DNA of 8,833 nt from Acidimicrobiales bacterium. GTDB taxonomy: Bacteria; Actinomycetota; Acidimicrobiia; Acidimicrobiales; Palsa-688. The position numbers and the translations under genes are program-made. Every line of letters begins with the position of its first letter. Within the stretch, counting starts at the first letter, position 1. Below the pieces are notes generated by a model. It was not told the DNA's origin and made no database searches. It saw nothing but the letters and a program-made list of their open reading frames with translations. Below are positions 1 through 7,418 of this stretch, one piece after another. Where the stretch lies: positions 1 through 8,833 of the forward strand of contig JASHVH010000067.1 of NCBI GenBank assembly GCA_030039575.1, read 5' to 3'.

Positions 1-1
1 C

Positions 2-3000
2 CGGACAGCGCTGGCGATGGCCGTCGCCGCCGCCCTTTTGGGCTCCCCGCTGGAGATTTACGCCGCATCGGCCACGCCGCCCGACGCACAGCCGGACGCC
101 GTGGCGCCGGCCAGCCTGCTGAGCAGTTCCTCGGTTGGCGACCCGAGTTGCGACCAGGCCACGCCCCCCTCGGGTGTGAGCGCGTCTCGGGGGCTGAAGG
201 CCGACGCTGGGCTTCTGGCGGACGACGACGGCCCTTCCCTGCTCGGGTTCCTAGGCAGCCTTGGCAGCGGGGCCATCGAGTACGCCGAGGATGACGGTCT
301 TGGTTGGGCGCTGAGCTTGATGGGGGTCCAACAACCGGGGGTCGACGCCGCCCAGGTCTCCTCGGAGCTGAGCAACATCAGCACGCAGCTCAGCTCTCTG
401 TCGCAGCAGGAGCTCCAGGACTGCGACGCCGTTCAGGCCGCGCTCATCGCGCTCAAGGACGAAGTCGAGCAGCGCGCCTATAACGATCAGGTGGTGCAGA
501 TGGACCAGTACGTTGCCGATGTACAGCTCTATCAGCAGGATTTCGACCAGGTTGTGCAGGCTCTGCAAGTGAACGGCGGCTACGTCAGCGCCCTCAGTGC
601 CAACCTGAGGGAGGACCTCGAGGCGATGGTCTCGGGTGGTCAAGATGGGCTCCAGTGGGACATCTACGAGATCAACCGCACCGAGGGCGGCGGGTCGTCG
701 ACGTCCGACAATATGCTCCAGCAGTTCGGCAAGGTCCTCACCGACGACTTCGGCTACGACCCGTACCAGGACCACATCTTCCCAGCCGCGTTCGCGGACG
801 CCGGTTTCGCCCAGATGGCTTACTACGCGGGCATCGTGGACCAGGCGGCTTACCTATACGCGAATGTGGCTCACCTCAGGTTCAGTGTTGGCAAGTACCA
901 CCACCCCGTCGATGCCAGTGCCAAAGCCGACCTGGTCGTGCTCCTCAACCAGGCGCAGTCGGACCTCCACAGCTGGACCGTCGCTTTTTCCGACGGCCCA
1001 TCCGGCGACGGGACGCAAAACTGGGTGAGCCAGGGCAACGACCAGGCCATAGGTGGCCCCATCCCCGCCGGCACCGTGCTGGACTACCGCGTCCAGGCCG
1101 CGCCTATGCTGTGGACGGACAACCCCGTAGCCCTCGACGGCTACCCGGCCAACCCTGCCCCGTACTACTGCGCCACCACGGCTCAGTTCTGCTACGCCGA
1201 CCTGTACAGCGACGCGGTGGCTGGCGATATCGGCGCCACCTCTTTGGCTCTGCCCTCCCCGGAGTCCCTGTCGACCATGGTCGAGGGCTACGACGGCCTG
1301 AGCGGTTGGCGGATCCCAACCGTGAGCGACTGGTCCACCCTCGAAGCGGGCGCCACCGGTGGCCTGAGCAGCTGGGGGGCGGCCCACCAGCTGGACATGT
1401 TCGGGGCACAGCCTTTTGCGTCCTATTACGGAGGAAAGCAGAGCACCGTTGCGGCCATCGCCCCGGTGCTGGCCGCCACTGGCACCAACCAGGCCAACCG
1501 CAACTACGGCGTGCTCACTTCCACGGACCCCACGTCGGACGCTCTCACCTTGGAACAGCCCGTCCTCGGGCCCTCGGGCGACAACGACCAGGCCGGACGG
1601 CTTTTCCTCGTGCTCGACTACCAGCCCACCCCGGACCCGACGCCATTTTCCGGCTCCCCGCCGGGTGCCTCCCACCTGACCGGCGAGCCTGGGCGTAACC
1701 CCGTAACGGTCTCTAATGCCCCGTCGCCGGCCAAGCCGGTGGTGGCCGACCCCGCACCAGCACAGGTCCCCGGGCCGGCCACGTACACCGACCCCGGGAC
1801 GTGCTCGGACCTGGCCAGCGGTCAGTCCTACACGGTCCCGGCCGGGGTGGCCGCAGTGCAAATAGCCGCTACGGGTGGGGCAGGCGCCGCCGGCACGTTG
1901 AAGGGCGCCGTCAACTCGGCCGGCGGGCTGGGCGGCCTGGTGAAGGCCACGGTGCCCGTCACGCCCGGCGAGGTCCTCTACGTCCAGGTGGGCGCGGCCG
2001 CCCACGGGACGACAGGAGGGTCGGGCGGGGGAGCCAACGGTGGCACCACTGAGTCGCTCTATTCCGGGGACTCGAGCGGTGGCGGCGGCGGCGCCTCGGG
2101 CGTCAGTACGACCCCCAACTGCACGCACTGGCTGGCCGTGGCCGGCGGCGGCGGCGGCGGCGGGAGCGCCCTCGAACTCCGGATCGAGAAAGACGCGACG
2201 TCCCTCAACGGTGGCCGTGGGGGCGATGCCTGCCCCGTCACGGGCAGCTCTTGCGCTGTAGCCACCCCCGGCGCCAAGGCGTCCCTCCCGCAGTACGACG
2301 AAGGCCTGGGCCGCCCCGGCGCAGCCGGCTCGGCCGCCCCGGACAACCAGGGTGGTGCCGGCGGCAACAACCCTAACGGCTCGGGTGGTGCCGGTCCCGG
2401 CAGCGCCGGCGCCTACTTCGCTGGGGGGGCCGGCGGTAATAAGCCGGGTAACGGCTCCCAGGGTGGCGGAGGTGGCGGCGGTGGCGCCGGCTACTACGGA
2501 GGCGGAGGTGGCGGCGGTGGCGGGTTCGACGCCGCCGGCGGCGGGGGGGCCGGCGGGGCCAGCTTCGCCATCCCGGGCGCCTCTGACATCAGCTTCGGAG
2601 CCGGTGCCGCCGGCCAGAACGGTTCGGTGACGATCACTCCCGTCGCCAAGACCACTCCGCCCCTTAGCCTCTCGGTGTCTACCACCGGCCTGGCTTGGGG
2701 CCAACCGCTCGCCCTCACAGCCACTTCGGCCCCGGCCGCCACCGGCAGCGTCGGTTTCTACGACGACGTGAACGGTGGTTGCGAGGACAGCACCACTCCC
2801 GGGGCCGTCTGCTTGGGCCTTGGCACCGCACCTCTCCAGGACGGCCAGGCCGTCCTCAGCAACGCACCCCAGCTGGCCGTGGGCACTCACTACCTGCACG
2901 TCTCGTACGGAGGCGACACCCATTACCTGGCCAGCGACTCCACGCCGGTCACGGTCACGGTGTCGAAGGCCGTGCCTCAAATGGCCCTCACCGTCAACGG

Positions 3001-3286
3001 CACTGTGTTCCCGGTGGGCGGGGCCCCCGTCTCGCTGGTGTTGCAGCTCCCAAGCGATGCGACCGGTTCAGTGGGCTTTTACGACAGCGCTCTGCCCGGC
3101 CCGGACAAGGGGATCGGTACCGCCCCCATAGTGGACGGTACCGCCACTCTTACTACCCTCAGCGTGCCCCTGGGGGCCGGTTCGCATTCCCTCTATGCCT
3201 GGTACGGCGGTGACAGCCACTACGAGGGCGGCGGGTCGAACGCCGTGGCCGTCACAGTCACCCCGATAACCAGCACGCACAGCTAG
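2..3286 (+). CDS. Large secreted multidomain protein, 5'-partial (Lcl-like, glycine-rich, two Ig-like repeats)
   Basis: The frame is open to the window edge. The first ATG (17) falls inside a signal-peptide core, and the downstream paralogue has about 38 more residues before this point, so the true start is probably upstream. Numbered from ATG 17: signal core 1-19; hydrophobic then helical, coiled-coil-prone region about 70-320; Lcl/DUF1566-like module about 350-535, starting VLDYR...MLWTD, with WRIPTVSDW at 431 and ending RLFLVLDY; Pro/Ala linker 536-590; glycine-rich domain about 604-875, opening SYTVPAGV, with a WLAVAG-polyG strand near 705 and a G8-AGYY-G9-FDAAGG core near 816-840; Ig-like repeats about 880-985 and 986-1085, each with a GFYD and a YGGD motif. 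Ten cysteines match those of the paralogue, consistent with extracellular disulfides. There is no sortase motif or membrane anchor. It is probably an extracellular or surface-associated structural or adhesive protein; the function is inference. Confidence 0.85.
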   Translation, partial: RTALAMAVAAALLGSPLEIYAASATPPDAQPDAVAPASLLSSSSVGDPSCDQATPPSGVSASRGLKADAGLLADDDGPSLLGFLGSLGSGAIEYAEDDGLGWALSLMGVQQPGVDAAQVSSELSNISTQLSSLSQQELQDCDAVQAALIALKDEVEQRAYNDQVVQMDQYVADVQLYQQDFDQVVQALQVNGGYVSALSANLREDLEAMVSGGQDGLQWDIYEINRTEGGGSSTSDNMLQQFGKVLTDDFGYDPYQDHIFPAAFADAGFAQMAYYAGIVDQAAYLYANVAHLRFSVGKYHHPVDASAKADLVVLLNQAQSDLHSWTVAFSDGPSGDGTQNWVSQGNDQAIGGPIPAGTVLDYRVQAAPMLWTDNPVALDGYPANPAPYYCATTAQFCYADLYSDAVAGDIGATSLALPSPESLSTMVEGYDGLSGWRIPTVSDWSTLEAGATGGLSSWGAAHQLDMFGAQPFASYYGGKQSTVAAIAPVLAATGTNQANRNYGVLTSTDPTSDALTLEQPVLGPSGDNDQAGRLFLVLDYQPTPDPTPFSGSPPGASHLTGEPGRNPVTVSNAPSPAKPVVADPAPAQVPGPATYTDPGTCSDLASGQSYTVPAGVAAVQIAATGGAGAAGTLKGAVNSAGGLGGLVKATVPVTPGEVLYVQVGAAAHGTTGGSGGGANGGTTESLYSGDSSGGGGGASGVSTTPNCTHWLAVAGGGGGGGSALELRIEKDATSLNGGRGGDACPVTGSSCAVATPGAKASLPQYDEGLGRPGAAGSAAPDNQGGAGGNNPNGSGGAGPGSAGAYFAGGAGGNKPGNGSQGGGGGGGGAGYYGGGGGGGGGFDAAGGGGAGGASFAIPGASDISFGAGAAGQNGSVTITPVAKTTPPLSLSVSTTGLAWGQPLALTATSAPAATGSVGFYDDVNGGCEDSTTPGAVCLGLGTAPLQDGQAVLSNAPQLAVGTHYLHVSYGGDTHYLASDSTPVTVTVSKAVPQMALTVNGTVFPVGGAPVSLVLQLPSDATGSVGFYDSALPGPDKGIGTAPIVDGTATLTTLSVPLGAGSHSLYAWYGGDSHYEGGGSNAVAVTVTPITSTHS

Positions 3287-3367
3287 AGCTCGTCCGAGCG
3301 CCGGCCCGAAAGGCCCAGCTATTTCCGAAGGCGTAAAGGGCGAGTTCGGCGGGCTCCACGTCCCGAC
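3287..3367. other. Intergenic leader of the 3287-3528 gap, no gene
   Basis: This is the start of the 242-base gap between the two paralogous genes. No open frame here has a plausible start or family. A short hairpin, GGCC-CGAAA-GGCC, lies at 3303-3315. The 12-base string at 3330-3341 happens to resemble a conserved 16S rRNA segment, but nothing around it does. The gap may carry the 3' UTR of the first gene. Confidence 0.5.
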
Positions 3368-3393
3368 GCCACCGCCGGTTCACCGGCGGTGGC
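3368..3393 (+). terminator. Candidate intrinsic terminator after the first paralogue
   Basis: A perfect 11-bp stem (3368-3378 paired with 3383-3393; arm GCCACCGCCGG) closes a TTCA tetraloop. It lies 82 bases after the stop codon of the first gene. No T-run follows; the next bases are AGTGGGGG. If it terminates, it is of the U-tract-poor type reported in high-GC bacteria. A structured 5' leader element for the second gene is the alternative reading. Confidence 0.5.
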
Positions 3394-3398
3394 AGTGG

Positions 3399-3432
3399 GG
3401 GCGCCAAACTACGGGATTGCCGTGGGGCGCCC
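3399..3432. repeat. Second intergenic inverted repeat
   Basis: GGGCGCC (3399-3405) pairs with GGCGCCC (3426-3432) across a 20-base loop. It starts six bases after the tetraloop hairpin, and its loop and right arm overlap the possible -35 box of the next gene. It could be part of a tandem terminator or a regulatory fold; the sequence alone does not decide. Confidence 0.35.
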
Positions 3433-3446
3433 GCCGTCGCGATATT
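3417..3446 (+). promoter_or_regulatory. Possible sigma-70-type promoter for the second paralogue
   Basis: TTGCCG (3417-3422) and GATATT (3441-3446) each match 4 of 6 consensus positions and are 18 bases apart. They sit at the edge of the only AT-rich patch in the gap. Transcription would start near 3453 and give an mRNA leader of about 75 bases before the ATG at 3529. This is a match by eye only. Confidence 0.3.
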
Positions 3447-3516
3447 TCAAAGTTATGGCATGAGGCCCTTTTCGGCGCCTCGCCCACACAATCGCACACC
3501 CCGAAATCTCCAAATG

Positions 3517-3523
3517 AAAGGGA
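3517..3523 (+). promoter_or_regulatory. Ribosome binding site that fixes the start at 3529
   Basis: AAAGGGA ends a few bases before ATG 3529, leaving six bases between the GGG and the start codon. The earlier in-frame ATGs at 3460 and 3514 have no purine-rich site at a workable distance, so the start at 3529 is preferred over the longest frame. Confidence 0.6.
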
Positions 3524-3528
3524 CCAAA

Positions 3529-6500
3529 ATGCTGGCCAGAATTTTCGACCGCCACCTCGACGCCCGAAATGAAGAAAAACCTGGCGGGCGCCGCTCCGGC
3601 TTCAAAGTAACGACAAGGGCCAACCTCGCCGGGTCGGGCTTGGCGGTGGCGGCCACGCTGGCCGCTTTGGCTTCCCCGCTCGGGATGGGCGTGTCTGCGG
3701 CAACGCCGCTCAAGGACACGCGCGTGACGTCGTCCAGCCCCACGTGCGCCCCTCCGACGACCGGCGCAGGCACGCTCACGACTACGGGCGACCTGCAGGC
3801 TGGCTCGTCACTGCTCGGGGACGACGCCGACCCGCTCGGCATCATCGGGATCCTGGCGGACGGGGCCGAAGGCTTTGCCGAAGACGACGGCCTCGGCTGG
3901 TTGCTGAATTTGCTGAGCGGCGACCAACCCGGTGCCGACGCCGCCGCGATCCAGTCACAGGTCAGCACGATCGATTCCCAGATAAGTTCGTTAGCCGAGC
4001 AGCAGTACCAGGACTGCCAGGCGGCCCTATCCGCTATCAACAATGCCGTTAATGTGGCGGACCAAGGCTTTTACGACGACGAGGCCACCGATATCGGCAA
4101 CTACGTAGCCACCATCCAGAACTACCAGACCGACTTCAACGAAATAGCCGTCGCTTTGCAGGCCAACGGAGGCGTTGTCAAGGACCTCGACTCGACCTAC
4201 CAGCAAGACCTGACGGACATGCTGAGCGGCACGCCCTCTGGCCTGCTGGGCCTCGTCGACCAGATCAACGACGTGGAGGGGACGGCCCAGGGGCAAACCG
4301 ACAACCTGGTGCAACTGTACGCGAAGATCCTGACCGAAAACTTGGGCTACGACCCGTACCGAACCCACATCTTCCCGGCCCAGTTCGTCAATGCCGCTTA
4401 CGAACAGCTCGACTACTACGCCGACGCCGTGGACCAGGCCGCTCTGCTGTACGCCAACGTCGCCCACCTGACGGCCAAGGCCGGGACTTCGAGCGCCACC
4501 AGCATCATCGCCTTCCTCAATGTCGCGCAGGCCGACATCCACAGCTGGAGCGTTTCCTTCTCCGATGGGCCGCCCGGCGACGGGACCGCGAACTGGGTGA
4601 GCCAGGGCAACAACCAGGCTATAAGCGGGCCGGTCCCGGACGACACGGTCCTTGATTACCGCATCCAGGGCCACCCGATGCTGTGGACGGACAGCCCCGT
4701 GGCTCTCCCCGGTTACCCGGCCAACCCTGTTCCGTACTACTGCGCCAGCACGGCACAGTTTTGCTATGACGACACCTTCGTCGGTGGTGACGCCATCGGC
4801 GCCAGCAGTCTCGTGCTGCAGTCGCCGGAGCCCCTACCGACCATGGTCGCCGGCGACGACTATGACGGCCTGTCCGGCTGGCGGATCCCCACCCTGGCCG
4901 ACTGGCGGGACCTCCAGGCCGGCGCCACCAGCGAGCTCACCGTTTGGGGCCCGGCCCAGCATTTCGACATGTTTGCGCCAGTACGGGTCACTTCCCACGT
5001 GGGTGGCAAGGACATTAGCTGGGACGTCATCCCGCCGGTTCTCGCGGACACCGGTGGGGCCAGCGGTCCTTACGGCGTCCTGGACTGGTACCCCGGGACA
5101 CCGACCCTCACTCTGGAGCAGCCTTCATTCGGCGGCAACACCGAAAACGACATCGCTGGCCGCTTGTTCTTGGTCCAGGATTTCCAGCCCGCGTCCACGC
5201 CGGCCCCATTTTCCGCCCCGACGCTGCCCGCTCCCCGGCCGGCACCTGCAAAGGACCACGTGACTGCCACCCCGTCCGCCGGTGAGGTCGCTCAGGCGGT
5301 GCCGTCGGTTGGCAGTACGGCCCCGGCCCAGGTGGCGGGCCCGACCTCCTTCTTCAACCCTTCGCCTTGCTCGAGCACCAATTCCTACACGGTGCCGGAC
5401 GGGGTGTCCGCCGTACAGATCGTGGCGGTCGGCGGGGCCGGGGCGCCGGGCGCACTCGACGGCTCCCCCGGCGCCGCCGGGGGCGGCGGCGGCCTGGTCA
5501 TCGAGACGTTCCCGGTCACCCCGGGCGAGACCCTGTACTACCAAGTCGGCGGTCACGGGGTGGGTGGCCAAGGGGGCATCGGCGGCGGCGGCAACGGCGG
5601 TGGCATCGCCGACCGCTTCGGCGACGTTAGCGGGGGCGGCGGAGGCGCTTCCGGGGTCAGTTCCACTCCGGACTGCTCGCAGTGGCTGGTTGTAGCGGGC
5701 GGCGGCGGGGGCGGCGGGAGCGGGCTGTATTTCCCCGGCGACCGCGACGGTGACCCTCCCGTCAGCGTGCCGGGCGGTCAGGGCGGGAGCGGCTGCCCGG
5801 AAACCGGCTATTCCTGCCAGGCCGCCACCGCCGATACCAGCAACCCCGAGGGTGGCACGGTGGGCCAGCCCGGCCAGCCCTCGCCCAACAACGTCGGTGG
5901 TAGCCCCTCGGGTGGCACGGGGGGGTCCCTGACCGGTGGCACTGGCGGGACCTACCAAACCGAGCTTCAGGGTGGCGGCGGTGGCGGCGCCGGCTATTAC
6001 GGCGGCGGCGGTGGCGGCGGCGGCGGCTTCGATGCCGGCGGAGGTGGCGGGGCCGGGGGCGCCAGCTTCGCTGTCCCGGGCGGCTCTGGCATCGGCTACT
6101 CCGTGGGGGCGGCCGGGCAGAACGGCTCGGTCACGTTCACCCCGATAGCCGCGGCTGCTGCGCCCATCAGCGTGTCGGCTTCTAGCACCAGCCTGACCTG
6201 GGGTGAGCCGGTAACCTTGACCGCCACCTTGCCAGCCAACGCCACCGGCACCGTGGGCTTCTACGACGGTGCCCTGCCGGGACCGGACAAAGGCATCGGG
6301 ACCGCCCCTATCCAGCACGGCACCGCCACCTTGGCCAACCCCACCATCCCGCTCGCCCTGGGCACGCACTCGCTGTACGCCTGGTACGGAGGGGACAGTC
6401 ACTACCTCGGAGGCGGCTCCGCCCCGGTAACGGTCACCGTGTCAAAGGCCACCCCGTCCATGACCTTGACGGTCGACGGCACCGATTTGTCAGCCGGCGA

Positions 6501-6810
6501 GGAGCCGAAATCTCTCGTCGTGCAGATGCCGCCGGGCGCTACTGGCAAGGTCACCTTCTACGACGAGCAAAACGGGGCCTGTGAAGGCACGTCCCCCAAA
6601 CCGACCTGCAACGTCCTCGGGGTAACGCTGATCGACAACGGGTACGCCGCCATCACCCCGGCCCCGGGGGTCCTGGCCTCAGGTGCCCACTCCGAGTACG
6701 CCACTTACGATGGCGACGGCAACTTCCTGGCCGGAAAATCGAACATCGTCTCTGTGACCATCAGAAAAGCGTCCAGTTCAGCTACGAGCACGACTGGATC
6801 CGGCCGGTAG
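3529..6810 (+). CDS. Large secreted multidomain protein, tandem paralogue of the upstream gene
   Basis: From ATG 3529 this is 1,093 residues. A long charged n-region (including GRRSGFK, a weak Tat-like match) precedes an Ala/Gly/Leu-rich core at 33-54 and a VSA-A cleavage site near 57. Next comes a helix-rich segment of about 100-340 with an amphipathic heptad stretch near 140-160, then an Lcl/DUF1566-like module (VLDYR...MLWTD; W451RIPTLADW; RLFLVQDF), a Pro/Ala linker, a glycine-rich domain from YTVPDGV at 620 to about 868 (WLVVAGGGGGGG; GAGYYGGGGGGGGGFDAGG), two Ig-like repeats (about 870-974 and 975-1080), and a Ser/Thr tail. It is the closest visible relative of the preceding gene, and the first eight cysteines correspond one to one. 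The Ig-like repeats are in reverse order relative to the paralogue. No enzyme active site is apparent. An extracellular fibre-like, adhesive or matrix role is inferred from the domains only. Confidence 0.9.
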   Translation: MLARIFDRHLDARNEEKPGGRRSGFKVTTRANLAGSGLAVAATLAALASPLGMGVSAATPLKDTRVTSSSPTCAPPTTGAGTLTTTGDLQAGSSLLGDDADPLGIIGILADGAEGFAEDDGLGWLLNLLSGDQPGADAAAIQSQVSTIDSQISSLAEQQYQDCQAALSAINNAVNVADQGFYDDEATDIGNYVATIQNYQTDFNEIAVALQANGGVVKDLDSTYQQDLTDMLSGTPSGLLGLVDQINDVEGTAQGQTDNLVQLYAKILTENLGYDPYRTHIFPAQFVNAAYEQLDYYADAVDQAALLYANVAHLTAKAGTSSATSIIAFLNVAQADIHSWSVSFSDGPPGDGTANWVSQGNNQAISGPVPDDTVLDYRIQGHPMLWTDSPVALPGYPANPVPYYCASTAQFCYDDTFVGGDAIGASSLVLQSPEPLPTMVAGDDYDGLSGWRIPTLADWRDLQAGATSELTVWGPAQHFDMFAPVRVTSHVGGKDISWDVIPPVLADTGGASGPYGVLDWYPGTPTLTLEQPSFGGNTENDIAGRLFLVQDFQPASTPAPFSAPTLPAPRPAPAKDHVTATPSAGEVAQAVPSVGSTAPAQVAGPTSFFNPSPCSSTNSYTVPDGVSAVQIVAVGGAGAPGALDGSPGAAGGGGGLVIETFPVTPGETLYYQVGGHGVGGQGGIGGGGNGGGIADRFGDVSGGGGGASGVSSTPDCSQWLVVAGGGGGGGSGLYFPGDRDGDPPVSVPGGQGGSGCPETGYSCQAATADTSNPEGGTVGQPGQPSPNNVGGSPSGGTGGSLTGGTGGTYQTELQGGGGGGAGYYGGGGGGGGGFDAGGGGGAGGASFAVPGGSGIGYSVGAAGQNGSVTFTPIAAAAAPISVSASSTSLTWGEPVTLTATLPANATGTVGFYDGALPGPDKGIGTAPIQHGTATLANPTIPLALGTHSLYAWYGGDSHYLGGGSAPVTVTVSKATPSMTLTVDGTDLSAGEEPKSLVVQMPPGATGKVTFYDEQNGACEGTSPKPTCNVLGVTLIDNGYAAITPAPGVLASGAHSEYATYDGDGNFLAGKSNIVSVTIRKASSSATSTTGSGR

Positions 6811-6831
6811 CGGCCGTCGGTACGGAGCGAA

Positions 6832-6877
6832 AAGCGCGGGCCTGGCCCTCGGGATATCCCCTGCGGCCGGCCCGCTT
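6832..6877. terminator. Candidate bidirectional terminator
   Basis: AAGC, GGGCC and GGCC (6832-6835, 6838-6842, 6844-6847) pair with GGCC, GGCCC and GCTT (6865-6868, 6869-6873, 6874-6877). This gives a 13-bp stem with two small bulges. The loop contains the palindrome GGGATATCCC. The hairpin begins 22 bases after the stop of the second paralogue and lies just past the stop of the LuxR remnant on the other strand. Read on the minus strand it is followed by a short T-run (complement of 6830-6833). Confidence 0.6.
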
Positions 6878-6884
6878 CATTGCG

Positions 6885-7061
6885 TTACCGACGTGTCCGC
6901 AAATCACGCCTCGAGCTGATGCCGAGCTTGGCGAAGACATTGCCCAAGTGCTACTCCACAGTGTTCGCGCTCCCATAACGCTGCCGGCTATTTCCCGGTC
7001 GCTGAGGCCCTTGGCTACCAGAGCGACCTCGGAACATGCGGGACTCCACCGGCGACGAGTT
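6885..7061 (-). pseudogene. Remnant of a LuxR-type helix-turn-helix regulator
   Basis: Reading leftward, three segments rebuild a LuxR C-terminal HTH, but in changing frames. SSPVESRMF (to 7032) is followed by EVALVAKGLSDREIAGS in another frame (7030-6962), then VE-stop-HLGNVFAKLGISSRRDL and the closing TAA (6959-6885) back in the first frame. One extra base (7031) and two extra bases (6960-6961) cause the shifts, and TAG (complement of 6951-6953) stands where the family usually has a Tyr or Thr codon. GLSDREIA and HLGNVFAKLGISSR are family hallmarks. No sensor or ATPase domain is visible upstream, so this is only the tail of a former regulator. Sequencing error could explain one lesion, but hardly all three. 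Confidence 0.75.
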
Positions 7062-7395
7062 ATCGCAGCGCCTGCCATGCGTCGGTGTGCGCGAGACTGC
7101 CCAGTGGCGCCCAAGAGAGCAACATCGCGCCGGGGGCGACCACTCCGAGGAGGCCGACAATGATCGCCAGGTCGCCTCGCGCTCCTGCTACCAGCCGCCA
7201 GGGGAGTGGGTTAGTTTCGGGGTGTTACCCGGCTGGATGACAAAGCGGTTGTGGTGGCCCGATGAGATGTTCCGCAAAACTCATACCGAGCTAGCAAGCT
7301 CGTGTGGCGCCCGGTCCGGTCGCCAAAGGGCCAAGCCAATGCCGCTCGTTCGAGCGTCGGACCTCATGGAGACCGCACCTGTGCCAATGGCCGTC
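7062..7395. other. Intergenic stretch without a recognisable gene
   Basis: Open frames cross this stretch on both strands, but none has a convincing start, a ribosome binding site or a protein that reads like a known family. The minus strand next to the LuxR remnant may be further decayed sequence from the same gene. The one clear structure is the hairpin at 7287-7302. Confidence 0.5.
7287..7302. repeat. Short perfect inverted repeat
   Basis: CGAGCT-AGCA-AGCTCG is a 6-bp stem with a 4-base loop, lying about 115 bases before the toxin start. It has no T-run. It could be a small terminator insulating the toxin-antitoxin promoter, or chance. Confidence 0.3.
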
Positions 7396-7412
7396 GTACT
7401 TCGTAGTACACT
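7396..7412 (+). promoter_or_regulatory. Promoter -10 box and possible operator of the toxin-antitoxin operon
   Basis: TACACT (7407-7412) matches the -10 consensus at four positions, including the key T, A and final T. Its last base is 7 before G7419, so transcription would start on the first base of the GTG start codon. It overlaps the inverted repeat GTACT-TCGT-AGTAC (7396-7409), a plausible site for autorepression by the ribbon-helix-helix antitoxin. A convincing -35 is lacking; GTGCCA at 7381-7386 is too far away. Confidence 0.45.
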
Positions 7413-7418
7413 TGCCCG

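Noticed and set aside
2452..2560. Repetitive G-rich stretch as a CRISPR or tandem-repeat array
   Set aside because: It is in frame and encodes the glycine runs of the glycine-rich domain. There is no repeat-spacer pattern.
854..2980. Minus-strand open frame of 708 codons
   Set aside because: It lies opposite the first secreted-protein gene, whose plus-strand product has clear domains and a paralogue. The antisense product is low-complexity Gly/Arg/Val, as expected opposite GC-rich glycine codons.
3330..3341. Short match to a conserved 16S rRNA string (GGCGTAAAGGGC)
   Set aside because: The similarity does not extend beyond about a dozen bases, and no other rRNA block is nearby.
3303..3393. 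Possible known riboswitch (cyclic di-GMP type considered) before the second paralogue
   Set aside because: There is a GAAA-containing hairpin, but the conserved core strings of that class are not present.
3460..3528. Earlier in-frame starts (ATG 3460 and 3514) for the second paralogue
   Set aside because: Neither has a ribosome binding site at usable spacing, and the added residues do not resemble a signal peptide. AAAGGGA points to ATG 3529.
5125..6402. Minus-strand open frame of 425 codons
   Set aside because: It is antisense to the glycine-rich and Ig-like part of the second paralogue, with the same low-complexity character and no family motif.
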